A DNA stretch of 64,000 nucleotides from Prevotella sp. Lineage in GTDB: Bacteria; Bacteroidota; Bacteroidia; Bacteroidales; Bacteroidaceae. Location of the stretch: assembly GCA_017940545.1 (NCBI GenBank), contig JAGAYI010000005.1, positions 62,001 to 126,000 on the forward strand. Reading direction: 5' to 3'. Positions 36,290-45,004 of the stretch are shown here, piece after piece. The notes under the pieces were generated by a model. It was not told the DNA's origin. It worked only from the letters and a program-made list of their open reading frames with translations, and did no database searches. The stretch's first letter is position 1. Each line of letters opens with the position of its first letter. The position numbers were made by a program, and so were the translations under genes.

Positions 36290-36754
36290 ATGGTCAGGAA
36301 AGCTGAAAAAAGAGACATCAAGAGGGTGACGGAGCTGCTGTATCAGGTTGATGCTGTGCACCATGCCATTCGCCCGGACTTGTTCAAGGGGAACACACCC
36401 AAATATAACGAACAGGAACTTGAGGACATCCTGAACGATGAGAGCAGACCCATATTTGTCTATGACGATGGACAAGTACGGGGCCATGCTTTTTGTCAGG
36501 TTACCGAGATTAAGAACCACCGGTTGTTGCAAAGCATCAAGACGCTGTATATTGACGACATTTGCGTGGATGAGCAGGTGCGCGGAAAGCACATCGGTCA
36601 GGCTCTGTACGACTTCGTCCGCCAATATGCCAAGTCCATTGGCTGCTACAACATGACGCTCAACGTATGGGAAGGCAACGACCCCGCCTGTTCTTTCTAT
36701 AAGAACATGGGTATGAAAGTCCAGAAAACGGGCATGGAGGTCATCCTTGAATAA
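36290..36754 (+). CDS. GNAT family N-acetyltransferase
   Basis: 154 residues, a single GNAT domain. Motif A, the acetyl-CoA pyrophosphate loop, reads ICVDEQVRGKHIGQALYDF (V/R-x-x-G-x-G/A pattern). The C-terminal LNVWEGNDPACSFYKNMGMK is the typical last strand-helix unit of the fold. The acceptor cannot be predicted. It starts 14 nt after the short peptide gene and is followed by a strong hairpin. Confidence 0.88.
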   Translation: MVRKAEKRDIKRVTELLYQVDAVHHAIRPDLFKGNTPKYNEQELEDILNDESRPIFVYDDGQVRGHAFCQVTEIKNHRLLQSIKTLYIDDICVDEQVRGKHIGQALYDFVRQYAKSIGCYNMTLNVWEGNDPACSFYKNMGMKVQKTGMEVILE

Positions 36755-36843
36755 CCACCCGTCTGGAACGACTTATTCGACAAATCCGCTGATCCTAATT
36801 ATCGACTGAGCCAAAATTCCGGCCGAGCAGGATCAGACAGAAA

Positions 36844-36888
36844 AGAGAATCCGCAAGGATCTGAATGTCAGATTTCTGCGGATTCTCT
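36844..36888. terminator. Hairpin between GNAT gene and tRNA-Lys
   Basis: AGAGAATCCGCA (36844-36855) pairs with TGCGGATTCTCT (36877-36888), with a nested ATCTGA/TCAGAT stem inside. It can end the GNAT transcript and, read the other way, the tRNA transcript. Confidence 0.7.
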
Positions 36889-36889
36889 T

Positions 36890-36965
36890 TGGTGATCCGC
36901 TTGGGGCTCGAACCCAAGACCCCAACATTAAAAGTGTTGTGCTCTACCAACTGAGCTAGCGGATC
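36890..36965 (-). tRNA. tRNA-Lys (anticodon TTT)
   Basis: The minus strand begins GATCCGCTAGCTCAGTTGGT at 36965 and ends GCGGATCA plus an encoded CCA (36892-36890). The anticodon stem CAACA/TGTTG encloses the loop CTTTTAA (anticodon TTT); the T arm contains GGTTCGAGCC. All stems pair well. Confidence 0.97.
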
Positions 36966-37100
36966 GGTGCTCACGCGTCCCTAACGAAAGCGGGTGCAAA
37001 GGTACGACGAATTTTTGAATTGACCAAATTTATTCGCGTTTTTCTTTCGCAATTTCGCTTTTCAAACCCGTTTCAGAGCTGTTTCTCTACTCTTTTCTTT

Positions 37101-37706
37101 TCAGTTGTTGTGAATCAGATTCATAAACTCTTGACGGGTCTTGGCCTGGTTGAAGGCTCCACTGAAGTCGCTGGTGGTGGTGACGGAGTTCTGTTTCTCC
37201 ACGCCACGCATCTGCATGCACATGTGGCGGGCTTCCACTACCACCATGACACCAAGCGGATGTAGCGTTTCCTGAATGCACTCCTTGATTTGCAGCGTCA
37301 TACGCTCTTGAACCTGCAGTCGGTGCGAAAAGATATCTACCACACGGGCTATCTTGCTCAAGCCGGTGATGTAGCCGTTGGGAATGTAGGCCACGTGTAC
37401 CTTTCCGTAGAAAGGCAGCATGTGGTGCTCGCAGAGTGAGAAGAAGTCAATGTCCTTGACAATCACCATTTGCGAGTAGTCTTCCTTGAAGAGGGCGTCT
37501 CTGAGCACCTGGTGGGCATCCATGGTGTAGCCTCGTGTCAACACCTGCATGGCTTTGGCAACCCGTAGGGGTGTCTTGATGAGTCCTTCGCGTGTAGGGT
37601 CTTCGCCTAATAGTCGCAGAATGTCCTGGTAGTGCAGGCAGAGCTCGTCCAGCCCCTCACGCAGTTGCACGTTGTCGGTCATTTGTGCATCGGGTTCTAA
37701 CTTCAT
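37101..37706 (-). CDS. folE: GTP cyclohydrolase I
   Basis: 201 residues. Catalyses GTP to 7,8-dihydroneopterin triphosphate, the entry to folate (and possibly queuosine) synthesis. Zinc ligands are visible in [10 protein letters not shown] (Cys and His) and HMCMQMRGV (second Cys). The substrate and allosteric segments [27 protein letters not shown] (quoted in parts: [27 protein letters not shown]) are intact. It is the last gene of the minus-strand group DUF1599-DoxX-tpiA-SPOR-folE, with 12 nt to the SPOR gene. Confidence 0.96.
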   Translation of the reverse strand: MKLEPDAQMTDNVQLREGLDELCLHYQDILRLLGEDPTREGLIKTPLRVAKAMQVLTRGYTMDAHQVLRDALFKEDYSQMVIVKDIDFFSLCEHHMLPFYGKVHVAYIPNGYITGLSKIARVVDIFSHRLQVQERMTLQIKECIQETLHPLGVMVVVEARHMCMQMRGVEKQNSVTTTSDFSGAFNQAKTRQEFMNLIHNN

Positions 37707-37718
37707 GATGTTGTATGG

Positions 37719-38309
37719 TTATTGATAAATGGTAACTTTTGTCCTTACGATAAGTGCCTGGCTGTAGCCCATGCCCTTCAGCGTTGACAGCATTTGCCGC
37801 GCTTCCTCCCTTGTCCGGTAGTTGCCTACGCGGCACACCCATCGCGGTGAGTAGAAGTGTGCCGAAACGGCAACGTTAGGCAGCTGGGTGCGTATTTCGT
37901 TGGCTACGCGTTCTGCTTTCTTACGGTCTTCGCGGCTGTTGCCTCCGGCAAAGGCTTGCACTTTATACCCGTCGATGACGCGTCGTGTGCGGACTGTTGT
38001 CGTCGTGGCGGGTGTGGTGGCAGGTGTAGTCCTCGTGGTGTCGTTCGCTGCGGTATTGCTCTGCCGCGTCGGTGTGGTCTGCGTCGGCTTCCTGTCTTCG
38101 GGCTTGACGGTGCTTTGCGGGTCAAGAACGATGCGGTTGATGGCGGTGTCCTGATGCAGCGTCACGGTTCCTTGTCCGTTTACAGGTTTCTGCAGCCGGT
38201 CGAGGAAAGTCTGTGCAGTAAGGTTAAAAGGTAAAAAGGTAAAAAGGTAAAAAGGTAAAAACCACAATACCTTCTTACTAAACTGATGTTTTTTGCTGTT
38301 GGTGTCCAT
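37719..38309 (-). CDS. Exported SPOR-domain protein
   Basis: 196 residues. The N-terminal signal segment reads KKVLWFLPFYLFTFLPFNLTAQ and is encoded by tandem GGTAAAAA repeats (38225-38261). A Thr/Pro/Arg-rich linker (about 60-108) follows, then a SPOR domain (about 110-196: GYKVQAFAGGNSREDRKKAE ... WVCRVGNYRTREEARQMLS). SPOR domains bind peptidoglycan lacking stem peptides, often at division sites. It sits between tpiA and folE, an arrangement I recall from other Bacteroidales. Start at 38309. Confidence 0.88.
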   Translation of the reverse strand: MDTNSKKHQFSKKVLWFLPFYLFTFLPFNLTAQTFLDRLQKPVNGQGTVTLHQDTAINRIVLDPQSTVKPEDRKPTQTTPTRQSNTAANDTTRTTPATTPATTTTVRTRRVIDGYKVQAFAGGNSREDRKKAERVANEIRTQLPNVAVSAHFYSPRWVCRVGNYRTREEARQMLSTLKGMGYSQALIVRTKVTIYQ

Positions 38310-38352
38310 GTCCTTACTTTTTTACGTTTTTACTTTTTTACCTTTTTCGTGT
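38225..38352. repeat. AAAGGTAAAA / TTTTTACC repeats around the SPOR start and tpiA end
   Basis: Four tandem AAAGGTAAAA-type units lie at 38225-38261 inside the SPOR signal-peptide codons. TTTTTACG/TTTTTACC units in the opposite sense lie at about 38314-38347, between the SPOR start and the tpiA stop. Confidence 0.6.
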
Positions 38353-38354
38353 TT

Positions 38355-39116
38355 TTACTTCTTCCAAGCATCGATGATGCCCTTGAAGTCTGCTGCCTTC
38401 AGGCTGGCACCGCCAATGAGGCCGCCGTCGATGTCAGGCTTTACAAACAGCTCAGGAGCGTTGGATGCCTTGCAGCTGCCACCGTAGAGGATGGTGGTGT
38501 CGTCAGCAACGGCCTGTCCGTACTTCTCTGCTATGATGCTGCGGATGTAGGCGTGGATCTCCTCTGCCTGGTCGGCAGTAGCGGTCTTGCCGGTACCGAT
38601 GGCCCAGATGGGCTCGTAGGCGATGACAATCTTGCGGAAGTCCTCTTCGCTGAGGTTGAACACACTGCCTTCGAGTTCGGCCTTTACTACCTCGTTCTGC
38701 TTGCCGGCCTCGCGCTCTTCCAGACTTTCGCCGATGCAGAAGATGACCTTCAGGTCGTTCTTCTGTGCCAGCAGAACCTTTTCCTTCAGGATTTCGGGTG
38801 TTTCCTTGTAGTATTCACGACGCTCAGAGTGGCCCAGGATGACATACTGCGCACCTGTCGATTTCACCATTTCGGCGCTCACCTCACCGGTGAAGGCACC
38901 CTTTTCCTTGTCGGCGCAGTTCTCGGCACCCAGACCGATGATGTCCTGGTCCAGGAACTGGGCAATGCTTGCCAGGTGAATAAACGGGGTGCAGATGACC
39001 ACACCGCAGTTGGGCTTGTCAGCCTTCAGTGTCTCGTTGAGCTCTTTTGCCAGAGCGATACCGTCCTGCAGGTTCATGTTCATTTTCCAGTTGCCTGCAA
39101 CAATTTTCTTTCTCAT
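38355..39116 (-). CDS. tpiA: Triose-phosphate isomerase
   Basis: 253 residues from the ATG at 39116. Interconverts dihydroxyacetone phosphate and glyceraldehyde-3-phosphate in glycolysis. Motifs: [11 protein letters not shown] (Asn and Lys of the active site), [12 protein letters not shown] (catalytic His), [15 protein letters not shown] (catalytic Glu and loop 6) and [11 protein letters not shown] near the end. The reading frame is open upstream without a stop through the DoxX-type gene, so on this sequence the two could be translated as one 688-residue chain. The normal-length TIM domain and the AT-rich leader before ATG-AGA-AAG favour an independent start. Confidence 0.93.
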   Translation of the reverse strand: MRKKIVAGNWKMNMNLQDGIALAKELNETLKADKPNCGVVICTPFIHLASIAQFLDQDIIGLGAENCADKEKGAFTGEVSAEMVKSTGAQYVILGHSERREYYKETPEILKEKVLLAQKNDLKVIFCIGESLEEREAGKQNEVVKAELEGSVFNLSEEDFRKIVIAYEPIWAIGTGKTATADQAEEIHAYIRSIIAEKYGQAVADDTTILYGGSCKASNAPELFVKPDIDGGLIGGASLKAADFKGIIDAWKK

Positions 39117-40421
39117 TTTTTTACGTTTTAATAATAAGTTATATACACTATTTGAATCTTTTTTCTTTTTGAGCCATTTGCTCCATGCCCACAGTCGGTC
39201 GGCAACGGTCAGCAGCAGCAGCGGCAGCACGTACCAGAGCAGGATGGTCAGAATCTTCTGCGGCACGGAGTCGGCGGGCATTTGTCCCAGTTGCAGCTGC
39301 TCTAATGGCTTGTTCAGTTCGTATTCGTCGGGCAGGCTGTTGTGGCTCCACTTGTGTATGACCGTTCCGCCTTTCAGCAGCAGCAGTCCCGGATTGCTTC
39401 TGACGATGGTCTTCAGCGTTGTCTCGTCGGTCTGTGCGAAGGGGTATTCGGCCCCCGTGATGTCACGCCAGCGGCTGATGCCTTTCTCGCCGCTTGCCGT
39501 GAGGCAGTAGAAGGTGTAGTCGTTCTCCTCGGCGTATTCATATATCTGGTTGATGAGGTCAATCTGTGAGTCGTCGGCATCTTCTAAATGTGGTGACACG
39601 AGTAGAAACACATAGCCATCATCGCTCAGCACCTCTTCTGTCACGTCTTCGCCGTCGGCAGTCGTGGTGATGGAGAAGTCGTGTATGGGCGGCACGTAAC
39701 CTTGTTTGGTTTGTATGGTCTTGGTGTCAATATATGTCCATGTCGAGTCAGGGTAGTTGTCGATGGTGAACTCCCTGCGTTCTCCATTTTTCTCCAGGAT
39801 GAATGTTGACTCAAACTCCGGCTGTTCGGCTCCTTCGGGAATCTCCATTCCCTGCTTGATGTTGGCTCCCACGTGGTATGGGCGGAAGTCGAACTGGGGC
39901 AGGTCATAGAGGGCATAGCCTGCAATGAAGAGTATGAACAGTACCGTGTAGTTGATGACAATCCACTGGTTTGTCCGCGAGATGAAGCGCAGCATGTCGA
40001 GCGGCCATTTCCAGATGACGATGGCACAGGTCAGCAGCACGATGTTCTTCAGTAGCGTCTGTCCGTTGGTAAGCACCACGGCGTCGCCGAAGCACCCGCA
40101 GTCGCTCACCGGGTCGGCAACGTATATCCAAACGGTCAACAGCGTCATGATGCTCATCACGAGCAGCAGCAAACGTGAGGTCAGCCGTCGGTGAATGGCA
40201 AAAATCAGGAAGATGCCTAAGCAAAACTCCGTGGCCGACAGCAGGACGGAGCTTGCCAGGGTGACGAAGTCGGGCAGCAGCGTGCCTAACTGCATGGCGG
40301 CAAGGTAGTCGTTCAGCTTGTACTGCGTGCCTAAGGGGTCAACGGCCTTGACAAATCCTGACAGGATAAACGTCACAGCCAGTATCAGGCGACACACATT
40401 GACCAGCACTCTTCTTAACAT
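39117..40421 (-). CDS. BT_3928-type DoxX membrane protein, in frame with tpiA
   Basis: About 435 codons. The N-terminal region has a DoxX/MauE-like bundle of four to five helices ([55 protein letters not shown]), with [12 protein letters not shown] carrying a Cys pair, as in membrane proteins handling electrons for periplasmic thiol chemistry. A periplasmic thioredoxin-like domain (about 200-375) and a last helix ([21 protein letters not shown]) follow. Usually such a protein would end after the Lys-rich tail; here the frame runs into tpiA. A one-base slip in the A-run near 39160-39172 would give ...MAQKEKRFK and a stop at 39148. The ATG at 40421 overlaps the DUF1599 stop by 7 nt. Confidence 0.75.
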
Positions 40422-40978
40422 TCCTGCTCCTTCTCACTTAACTTGATGACCCCGAAGACGGCGTAGTTGATAATGTCCATGTAGTTGGCATCTATTCCCT
40501 CGCTGACCAGCGTCTGTCCCTGCAGGTCTTCAATCTCCTTGATGCGCTGAATCTTAGTCAGAATCAGGTCGGTGTAGCTGCTTACACGCATGTCGCGCCA
40601 CGCCTCGTCGTAGTCGTGGTTCTTGCGCTTCATCAGTTCCAGGGCCTCGTTGGCATACTGGTCGTAGAGTGCCATGGCTTCTTTGTTGCTGATATCGACG
40701 GTGTCGGCAAAGCCCCGGCTCAGCTGTATCAGTCCCACGATGCCGTAGTTGATGAGTGCGATGAACTCAGGCCTGATGCCTTCGCCCACCAGCGACTCCT
40801 TCTTCACCTCTAACGACCGTATGCGTTTGGCCTTGATGAACAGCTGGTCGGTGAGTGCCGTGGGACGCAGTATGCGCCAAGACGCTCCGTAGTCGTGCAG
40901 TTTCTTTTCGAAAAGTGCACGGCATTCCTTCACGGCCTGCTCAAACTGGGTGTTAGTAAGTGTCAAGTCTTTTGCCAT
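40415..40978 (-). CDS. DUF1599 domain protein
   Basis: 187 residues from the ATG at 40978. It contains two similar halves ([21 protein letters not shown] and [20 protein letters not shown]; each followed by an 'L...K..RI..IE' helix), which is the DUF1599 pattern of an internally duplicated, all-helical MazG-like fold. Function is not known; relation to nucleotide pyrophosphatases is an inference from the fold. The frame extends 17 codons upstream, but a -7 box at 40994-40987 lies inside that extension. It is the first gene of the operon that ends with folE. Confidence 0.85.
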   Translation of the reverse strand: MAKDLTLTNTQFEQAVKECRALFEKKLHDYGASWRILRPTALTDQLFIKAKRIRSLEVKKESLVGEGIRPEFIALINYGIVGLIQLSRGFADTVDISNKEAMALYDQYANEALELMKRKNHDYDEAWRDMRVSSYTDLILTKIQRIKEIEDLQGQTLVSEGIDANYMDIINYAVFGVIKLSEKEQEC

Positions 40979-40986
40979 AACGGGTG

Positions 40987-40994
40987 CAAAGGTA
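40987..40994 (-). promoter_or_regulatory. -7 promoter box of the DUF1599-tpiA-folE operon, next to the start codon
   Basis: TACCTTTG on the minus strand ends 8 nt before the ATG at 40978. Confidence 0.5.
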
Positions 40995-41059
40995 CTGCAA
41001 ACCGAGCAAAATGCAAAATAAATTGCCATTTATTTTCATTTCTCCCGTTTTTTCTATCT

Positions 41060-41527
41060 TCATCTCATGTCCTCTTGCCGCTTGTGTATGAGTCTGATTT
41101 TGGCACCTAAGGCGCTCCAGCGAATTTGCAGTGAGTCGCGCAACTGTCGCGCTTGGGTGAGGTTGCGTTCCAGTTCCTTGCTGTAGGGGTTCTGCTTCAT
41201 TTGTTGCTGCAGGGTCTGGTGGCGTTGGTTCACTTTCTGCAGCAGAGAGTCGGTGTGTGCCAGGTCGGCCTGCGCCTGCTTGAGCGACACGTTCTGAAAC
41301 AGAGTCAGCGCTGCCCTCCTTTCGTCAATGGCTTCCGGGTGGTCGTGTCGCAGCTGCTCAATGGTGGCGAGTGCCTCGTCGTAGCGTTCTTCGCTGTAGG
41401 CTGTCTGGGCTTCCTGCAACAGTTTTTTTGCCTCGTTGTTTTCTTTCTGTTGGCATGCTGTCGTCAGCAGCAGGACGGCCAGTGCGAACGGCATGATGAG
41501 TTTGACGGGTAAATCATTTTTCTTCAT
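41060..41527 (-). CDS. Small helical lipoprotein
   Basis: 155 residues from the ATG at 41527. It has a lipoprotein signal (MKKNDLPVKLIMPFALAVLLLTTAC; hydrophobic part LIMPFALAVLLLTTAC) with the acceptor Cys at about 25. A short TPR-like hairpin follows (AKKLLQEAQTAYSEERYDEALATIEQLR) and then charged helices up to the end. This resembles small envelope TPR lipoproteins of unknown function in Bacteroidales. The frame could be extended 16 codons, but a -7 box (41540-41533) lies in the extension and ends 5 nt before the ATG. Confidence 0.75.
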   Translation of the reverse strand: MKKNDLPVKLIMPFALAVLLLTTACQQKENNEAKKLLQEAQTAYSEERYDEALATIEQLRHDHPEAIDERRAALTLFQNVSLKQAQADLAHTDSLLQKVNQRHQTLQQQMKQNPYSKELERNLTQARQLRDSLQIRWSALGAKIRLIHKRQEDMR

Positions 41528-41532
41528 GTCGG

Positions 41533-41540
41533 CAAAGGTA
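41533..41540 (-). promoter_or_regulatory. -7 promoter box of the small lipoprotein gene, next to the start codon
   Basis: TACCTTTG on the minus strand ends 5 nt before the ATG at 41527. Confidence 0.5.
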
Positions 41541-41703
41541 CAACTAAGTGAGAAGAATACAAAATAAAAATCCAACTTTTTATTTTTATTTTCGAACGTA
41601 AGTACCTTCGGCCGAAGGCCAGAGGCAGTCTCCGATATGGTTAAAAGTTAAAAAAGAAGAGAATTATTCTTTATGAACGCTTTTTTCTTTGAAAATAAAG
41701 CAG

Positions 41704-41711
41704 TATCTTTG
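41704..41711 (+). promoter_or_regulatory. -7 promoter box of the CCA-adding enzyme gene, next to the start codon
   Basis: TATCTTTG ends 5 nt before the ATG at 41717. Confidence 0.5.
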
Positions 41712-41716
41712 CAGAC

Positions 41717-43189
41717 ATGAAGTTATATAGTGACGAAGAATTGGCCGAAATCCTTGACCAAGATATTTTCCATCAGATCAGCCAAGTTGCTGACAGCCTT
41801 GGCGTGGAGTGTTACGTGGTGGGAGGCTACGTGCGCGACATATTCCTTGAGCGGCCCTCTGACGATATTGACGTCGTCGTGGTGGGCAGCGGCATCAGCG
41901 TGGCCGAAGAGCTGAAGCGACGCTTAGGGCGCAAGGCGCACCTCAGCGTGTTCCGGAACTTCGGAACGGCACAGGTGAAAGTGCCTGCCAAGTCAGTAGG
42001 GGGAGGCTTCCTTGAAGTGGAGTTTGTGGGTGCCCGCAAAGAGAGCTACAGTCACGACTCGCGAAAGCCCACCGTGGAAGACGGGACGCTGGAGGACGAC
42101 CAGAACCGGCGCGACTTCACCATCAACGCGATGGCCATCTGCCTGAACAAGGAGCGCTTCGGCGAACTGGTTGACCCGTTCAACGGTTTGGCTGACTTGG
42201 AAGACGGCATCATTGCCACCCCCTTGGAGCCGGGCATCACCTTCTCGGACGACCCTCTGCGCATGCTGCGCTGCATCCGTTTTGCCACACAGCTGAATTT
42301 CCAGATTGAAGACGAGACCTTCGAGGGCCTGCAACGTATGGCCGACCGCATCAAGATTGTCAGTGCAGAGCGCATCGGTGTGGAGCTGAACAAAATTATG
42401 ATGGCCAAGCACCCCAGCATAGGCTTCGACCATCTGCAGCGTTCAGGACTCTTGCAGATTATTCTGCCCGAGCTGGCCGCGCTCGACATTGTGGAAAAGA
42501 AAAACGGACGGGCACATAAAAACAATTTCTATCATACCTTAGAGGTGCTGGAGAATGTCATTCTCAACACTCAGGACTCTACACTCTGGCTAAGGTGGGC
42601 TGCGCTGCTGCACGACATAGGCAAGACGAAGTCGAAACGCTGGGATCCAACCGTCGGCTGGACCTTCCACAACCATAATTATATAGGAGCCAAGATGGTG
42701 CCGCAGATATTCCGCCGCTTGGGGTTGCCGCTCGACCAAAAGATGAAGTACGTCCAGAAACTGGTTGACCTGCACATGCGCCCCATTGCCATTGCCGACG
42801 ACGAGGTGACCGACTCGGCTGTGCGCCGCCTGCTGAACGATGCCGGTGAGGACATTGACGACCTGATGACACTCTGCGAGGCCGACATTACCAGCAAGAA
42901 CGAGGTGAGGAAGAAAATGTTTCTGGAAAACTTCCGCATGGTACGCGAGAAGTTGGCAGACCTGAAGCAGAAGGACTACGTGCGACTGCTACAGCCCGTG
43001 ATTGACGGCAACGAAATCATGGAGATGTTCCATCTGCAGCCCTGCCGCGAGGTCGGTATTCTGAAGCAGACGCTGAAGGATGCCGTGCTCGACAACCGCG
43101 TGCCCAACGAGCGCGAACCACTTATGCAGCTGCTCAGGGAAAAGGCTAAGAAAATGGGAATGGAAGAGGAAAGAGACATTGAACATTAA
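41717..43189 (+). CDS. CCA tRNA nucleotidyltransferase / poly(A) polymerase family with HD domain
   Basis: 490 residues. The class II nucleotidyltransferase head (about 20-150) has CYVVGGYVRDIFL and the catalytic DDIDVVV, then RRDFTINAMA and the RNA- and base-recognition segment DDPLRMLRCIRFATQL. An HD domain (about 250-360, HTLEVLENV ... WAALLHDIGK) follows, and a C-terminal helical region. It builds or repairs the 3' CCA end of tRNAs; members with HD may also have phosphatase activity. Poly(A) polymerase activity cannot be excluded from sequence. The -7 box ends only 5 nt upstream. The GH9 gene follows after 39 nt. Confidence 0.92.
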   Translation: MKLYSDEELAEILDQDIFHQISQVADSLGVECYVVGGYVRDIFLERPSDDIDVVVVGSGISVAEELKRRLGRKAHLSVFRNFGTAQVKVPAKSVGGGFLEVEFVGARKESYSHDSRKPTVEDGTLEDDQNRRDFTINAMAICLNKERFGELVDPFNGLADLEDGIIATPLEPGITFSDDPLRMLRCIRFATQLNFQIEDETFEGLQRMADRIKIVSAERIGVELNKIMMAKHPSIGFDHLQRSGLLQIILPELAALDIVEKKNGRAHKNNFYHTLEVLENVILNTQDSTLWLRWAALLHDIGKTKSKRWDPTVGWTFHNHNYIGAKMVPQIFRRLGLPLDQKMKYVQKLVDLHMRPIAIADDEVTDSAVRRLLNDAGEDIDDLMTLCEADITSKNEVRKKMFLENFRMVREKLADLKQKDYVRLLQPVIDGNEIMEMFHLQPCREVGILKQTLKDAVLDNRVPNEREPLMQLLREKAKKMGMEEERDIEH

Positions 43190-43228
43190 AGATTAAACAT
43201 TAAATAAATAACTGAAAACCTGATAAAT

Positions 43229-44995
43229 ATGAAAAGTAGTGAAATGCTTCAGAACGTGTTGGCGGGAACGGTAAAGCGAGTCTTACCTTTTTGCCTCTTT
43301 ACCTTTTTACCTTTAACCGTGTCAGCCCAGGGCGATGACATCATCCGGGTGAACCAGGTGGCCTTCTATCCGCAACAGGAGAAAGTGGCCGTAGTGGAAA
43401 ATGGCGGCAAGAAAGTGACGCTGAAAGTGCGTAACCAGCAAACGGGAAAGGTGGTCGGTAAGACCCGATTCCTGCGGGCCACACAGTCGCCGTGGTCGAA
43501 GAAACGCCGCGCCGTGGTCGATTTCAGTCAGCTGACCACCCCCGGCCGTTACCTCCTGGAGTACGGCAGCCACTCCATGCCCATAGAAGTGAAGGCCAAC
43601 GCCCTGACCGACCTGACAGCTGGAGCCATCAAGTCGTTCTACCTGAACCGTTCAGGCATGGCCATCGATGCCGCATACGCCGGGAAGTGGGCACGCCCCT
43701 TAGGGCATGCCGACACGCAGGTCTATGTACACCCCTCGGCTGTCTCGCCAGGCCGTCCCGAAGGCAGCACGTTCTCGTCGCCCAAAGGCTGGTACGACGC
43801 AGGCGACTTCAACAAATACATCGTCAATTCCTCATATTCCGTGGCTCTGATGCTTTATGCCTACGAGCAGAACAAAGCCTACTTCGACGGCCTGAAGGTC
43901 GGCATTCCCGAGCAGACCAACAAAACCTCCGACCTGCTCGACGAGCTGATGTATAACCTCGAGTGGATGCTCACCATGCAAGACCCCTACGACGGGGGCG
44001 TCTATCACAAGTTGACCACTCCCAACTTCGAGGGAATGGTGATGCCCGTTGACTGCCACCAGAAGCGCTACGTGGTGCAGAAAAGCGTGACGGCGAGTTA
44101 CGACTTCGCTGCCGTGATGGCCCAGGCTGCCCGTGTGTATAAAGGCAACAAGGACTATCCCTGCTTCGCCGGGCGTGCCGCTCGGGCTGCCCTGGCCGCC
44201 TACCATTGGGCCTTGCAGCATCCGCGCGCCTTTTATAACCAGGGGCAGATGAACACCCAGTTCCAACCGTCGGTATTCACCGGCGAATATGGCGACGCAC
44301 AGGCTGACGATGAGCAGTACTGGGCCGCCACCGAACTCTATCTGCTGACCGACGACCCGCTGTTCCGCGAAACGGCTGCACGCCTGCAACCACAGCAGTT
44401 CACCGTCCCCTCCTGGGGTAGTGTGGCGTCGTTGGGCTCATTTGACTGGCTCCTGTGCGACGGTGACGACCTGTCATCCCTTAACCGGAAGCAGCTGTTG
44501 GCTTATTGCGACAAGCAGCTGACCACGCTTCCCGCCAGCGCCTTCTACACCCCGTCGGGAAATACGGAGAAGGAATTCGGGTGGGGCTGTCTGGCAGAAA
44601 CCTTCTGCGTGAATGGTGTCACGCTGCTCACGGCTTACCGGCTTACTGGCGATACAAAATATCTGAAGGCCGCCCAGCAGAACATGGACTACATCTTGGG
44701 CCGCAATGCAACGGGCTACTGCTACGTGACGGGCTTCGGCACAAAGAGTCCGCAGCATCCGCACCACCGACTCTCAACGGCCGACGGAGTTGACGAGCCG
44801 CTGCCCGGCATGCTGGTAGGCGGACCGAACCCGGGGCAGCAGGACGGGCACGAGCAGGGCGTCGCCTATCCGTCAAAGATGGCCGACGAGTCCTATACCG
44901 ATGTCGTGCCGTCGTACGCCTCCAACGAGATTGCCATCAACTGGAATGCCGCCCTCGTGGCATTGGCCGGATGGATTGATGCCACCGTAAAATAA
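43229..44995 (+). CDS. GH9 endoglucanase-type glycoside hydrolase, secreted
   Basis: 588 residues. The signal segment KRVLPFCLFTFLPLTVSA lies at residues about 16-33 behind a rather long N-terminus and is encoded by TTTTTACC-type repeats. An N-terminal Ig-like CelD_N domain (about 37-122) precedes the (alpha/alpha)6 barrel. The catalytic base pair lies in GWYDAGDFNKYI (Asp190, Asp193) and the general acid is Glu567 in SYASNEIAINWNA. It should cleave beta-1,4-glucans or related beta-glucans (lichenan, xyloglucan) outside the cytoplasm. It lies 39 nt after the CCA-adding gene and 9 nt before an aldo/keto reductase gene. Confidence 0.92.
   Translation: MKSSEMLQNVLAGTVKRVLPFCLFTFLPLTVSAQGDDIIRVNQVAFYPQQEKVAVVENGGKKVTLKVRNQQTGKVVGKTRFLRATQSPWSKKRRAVVDFSQLTTPGRYLLEYGSHSMPIEVKANALTDLTAGAIKSFYLNRSGMAIDAAYAGKWARPLGHADTQVYVHPSAVSPGRPEGSTFSSPKGWYDAGDFNKYIVNSSYSVALMLYAYEQNKAYFDGLKVGIPEQTNKTSDLLDELMYNLEWMLTMQDPYDGGVYHKLTTPNFEGMVMPVDCHQKRYVVQKSVTASYDFAAVMAQAARVYKGNKDYPCFAGRAARAALAAYHWALQHPRAFYNQGQMNTQFQPSVFTGEYGDAQADDEQYWAATELYLLTDDPLFRETAARLQPQQFTVPSWGSVASLGSFDWLLCDGDDLSSLNRKQLLAYCDKQLTTLPASAFYTPSGNTEKEFGWGCLAETFCVNGVTLLTAYRLTGDTKYLKAAQQNMDYILGRNATGYCYVTGFGTKSPQHPHHRLSTADGVDEPLPGMLVGGPNPGQQDGHEQGVAYPSKMADESYTDVVPSYASNEIAINWNAALVALAGWIDATVK
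43281..43318. repeat. CTTTTTACC-type repeat inside the GH9 signal-peptide codons
   Basis: Units CTTACCTTTTTGC, CTCTTTACC and TTTTTACCTTTAACC encode LPFCLFTFLPLT. They are the same repeat type as near 38225-38352. Confidence 0.55.
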
Positions 44996-45004
44996 ACACA
45001 AGAC

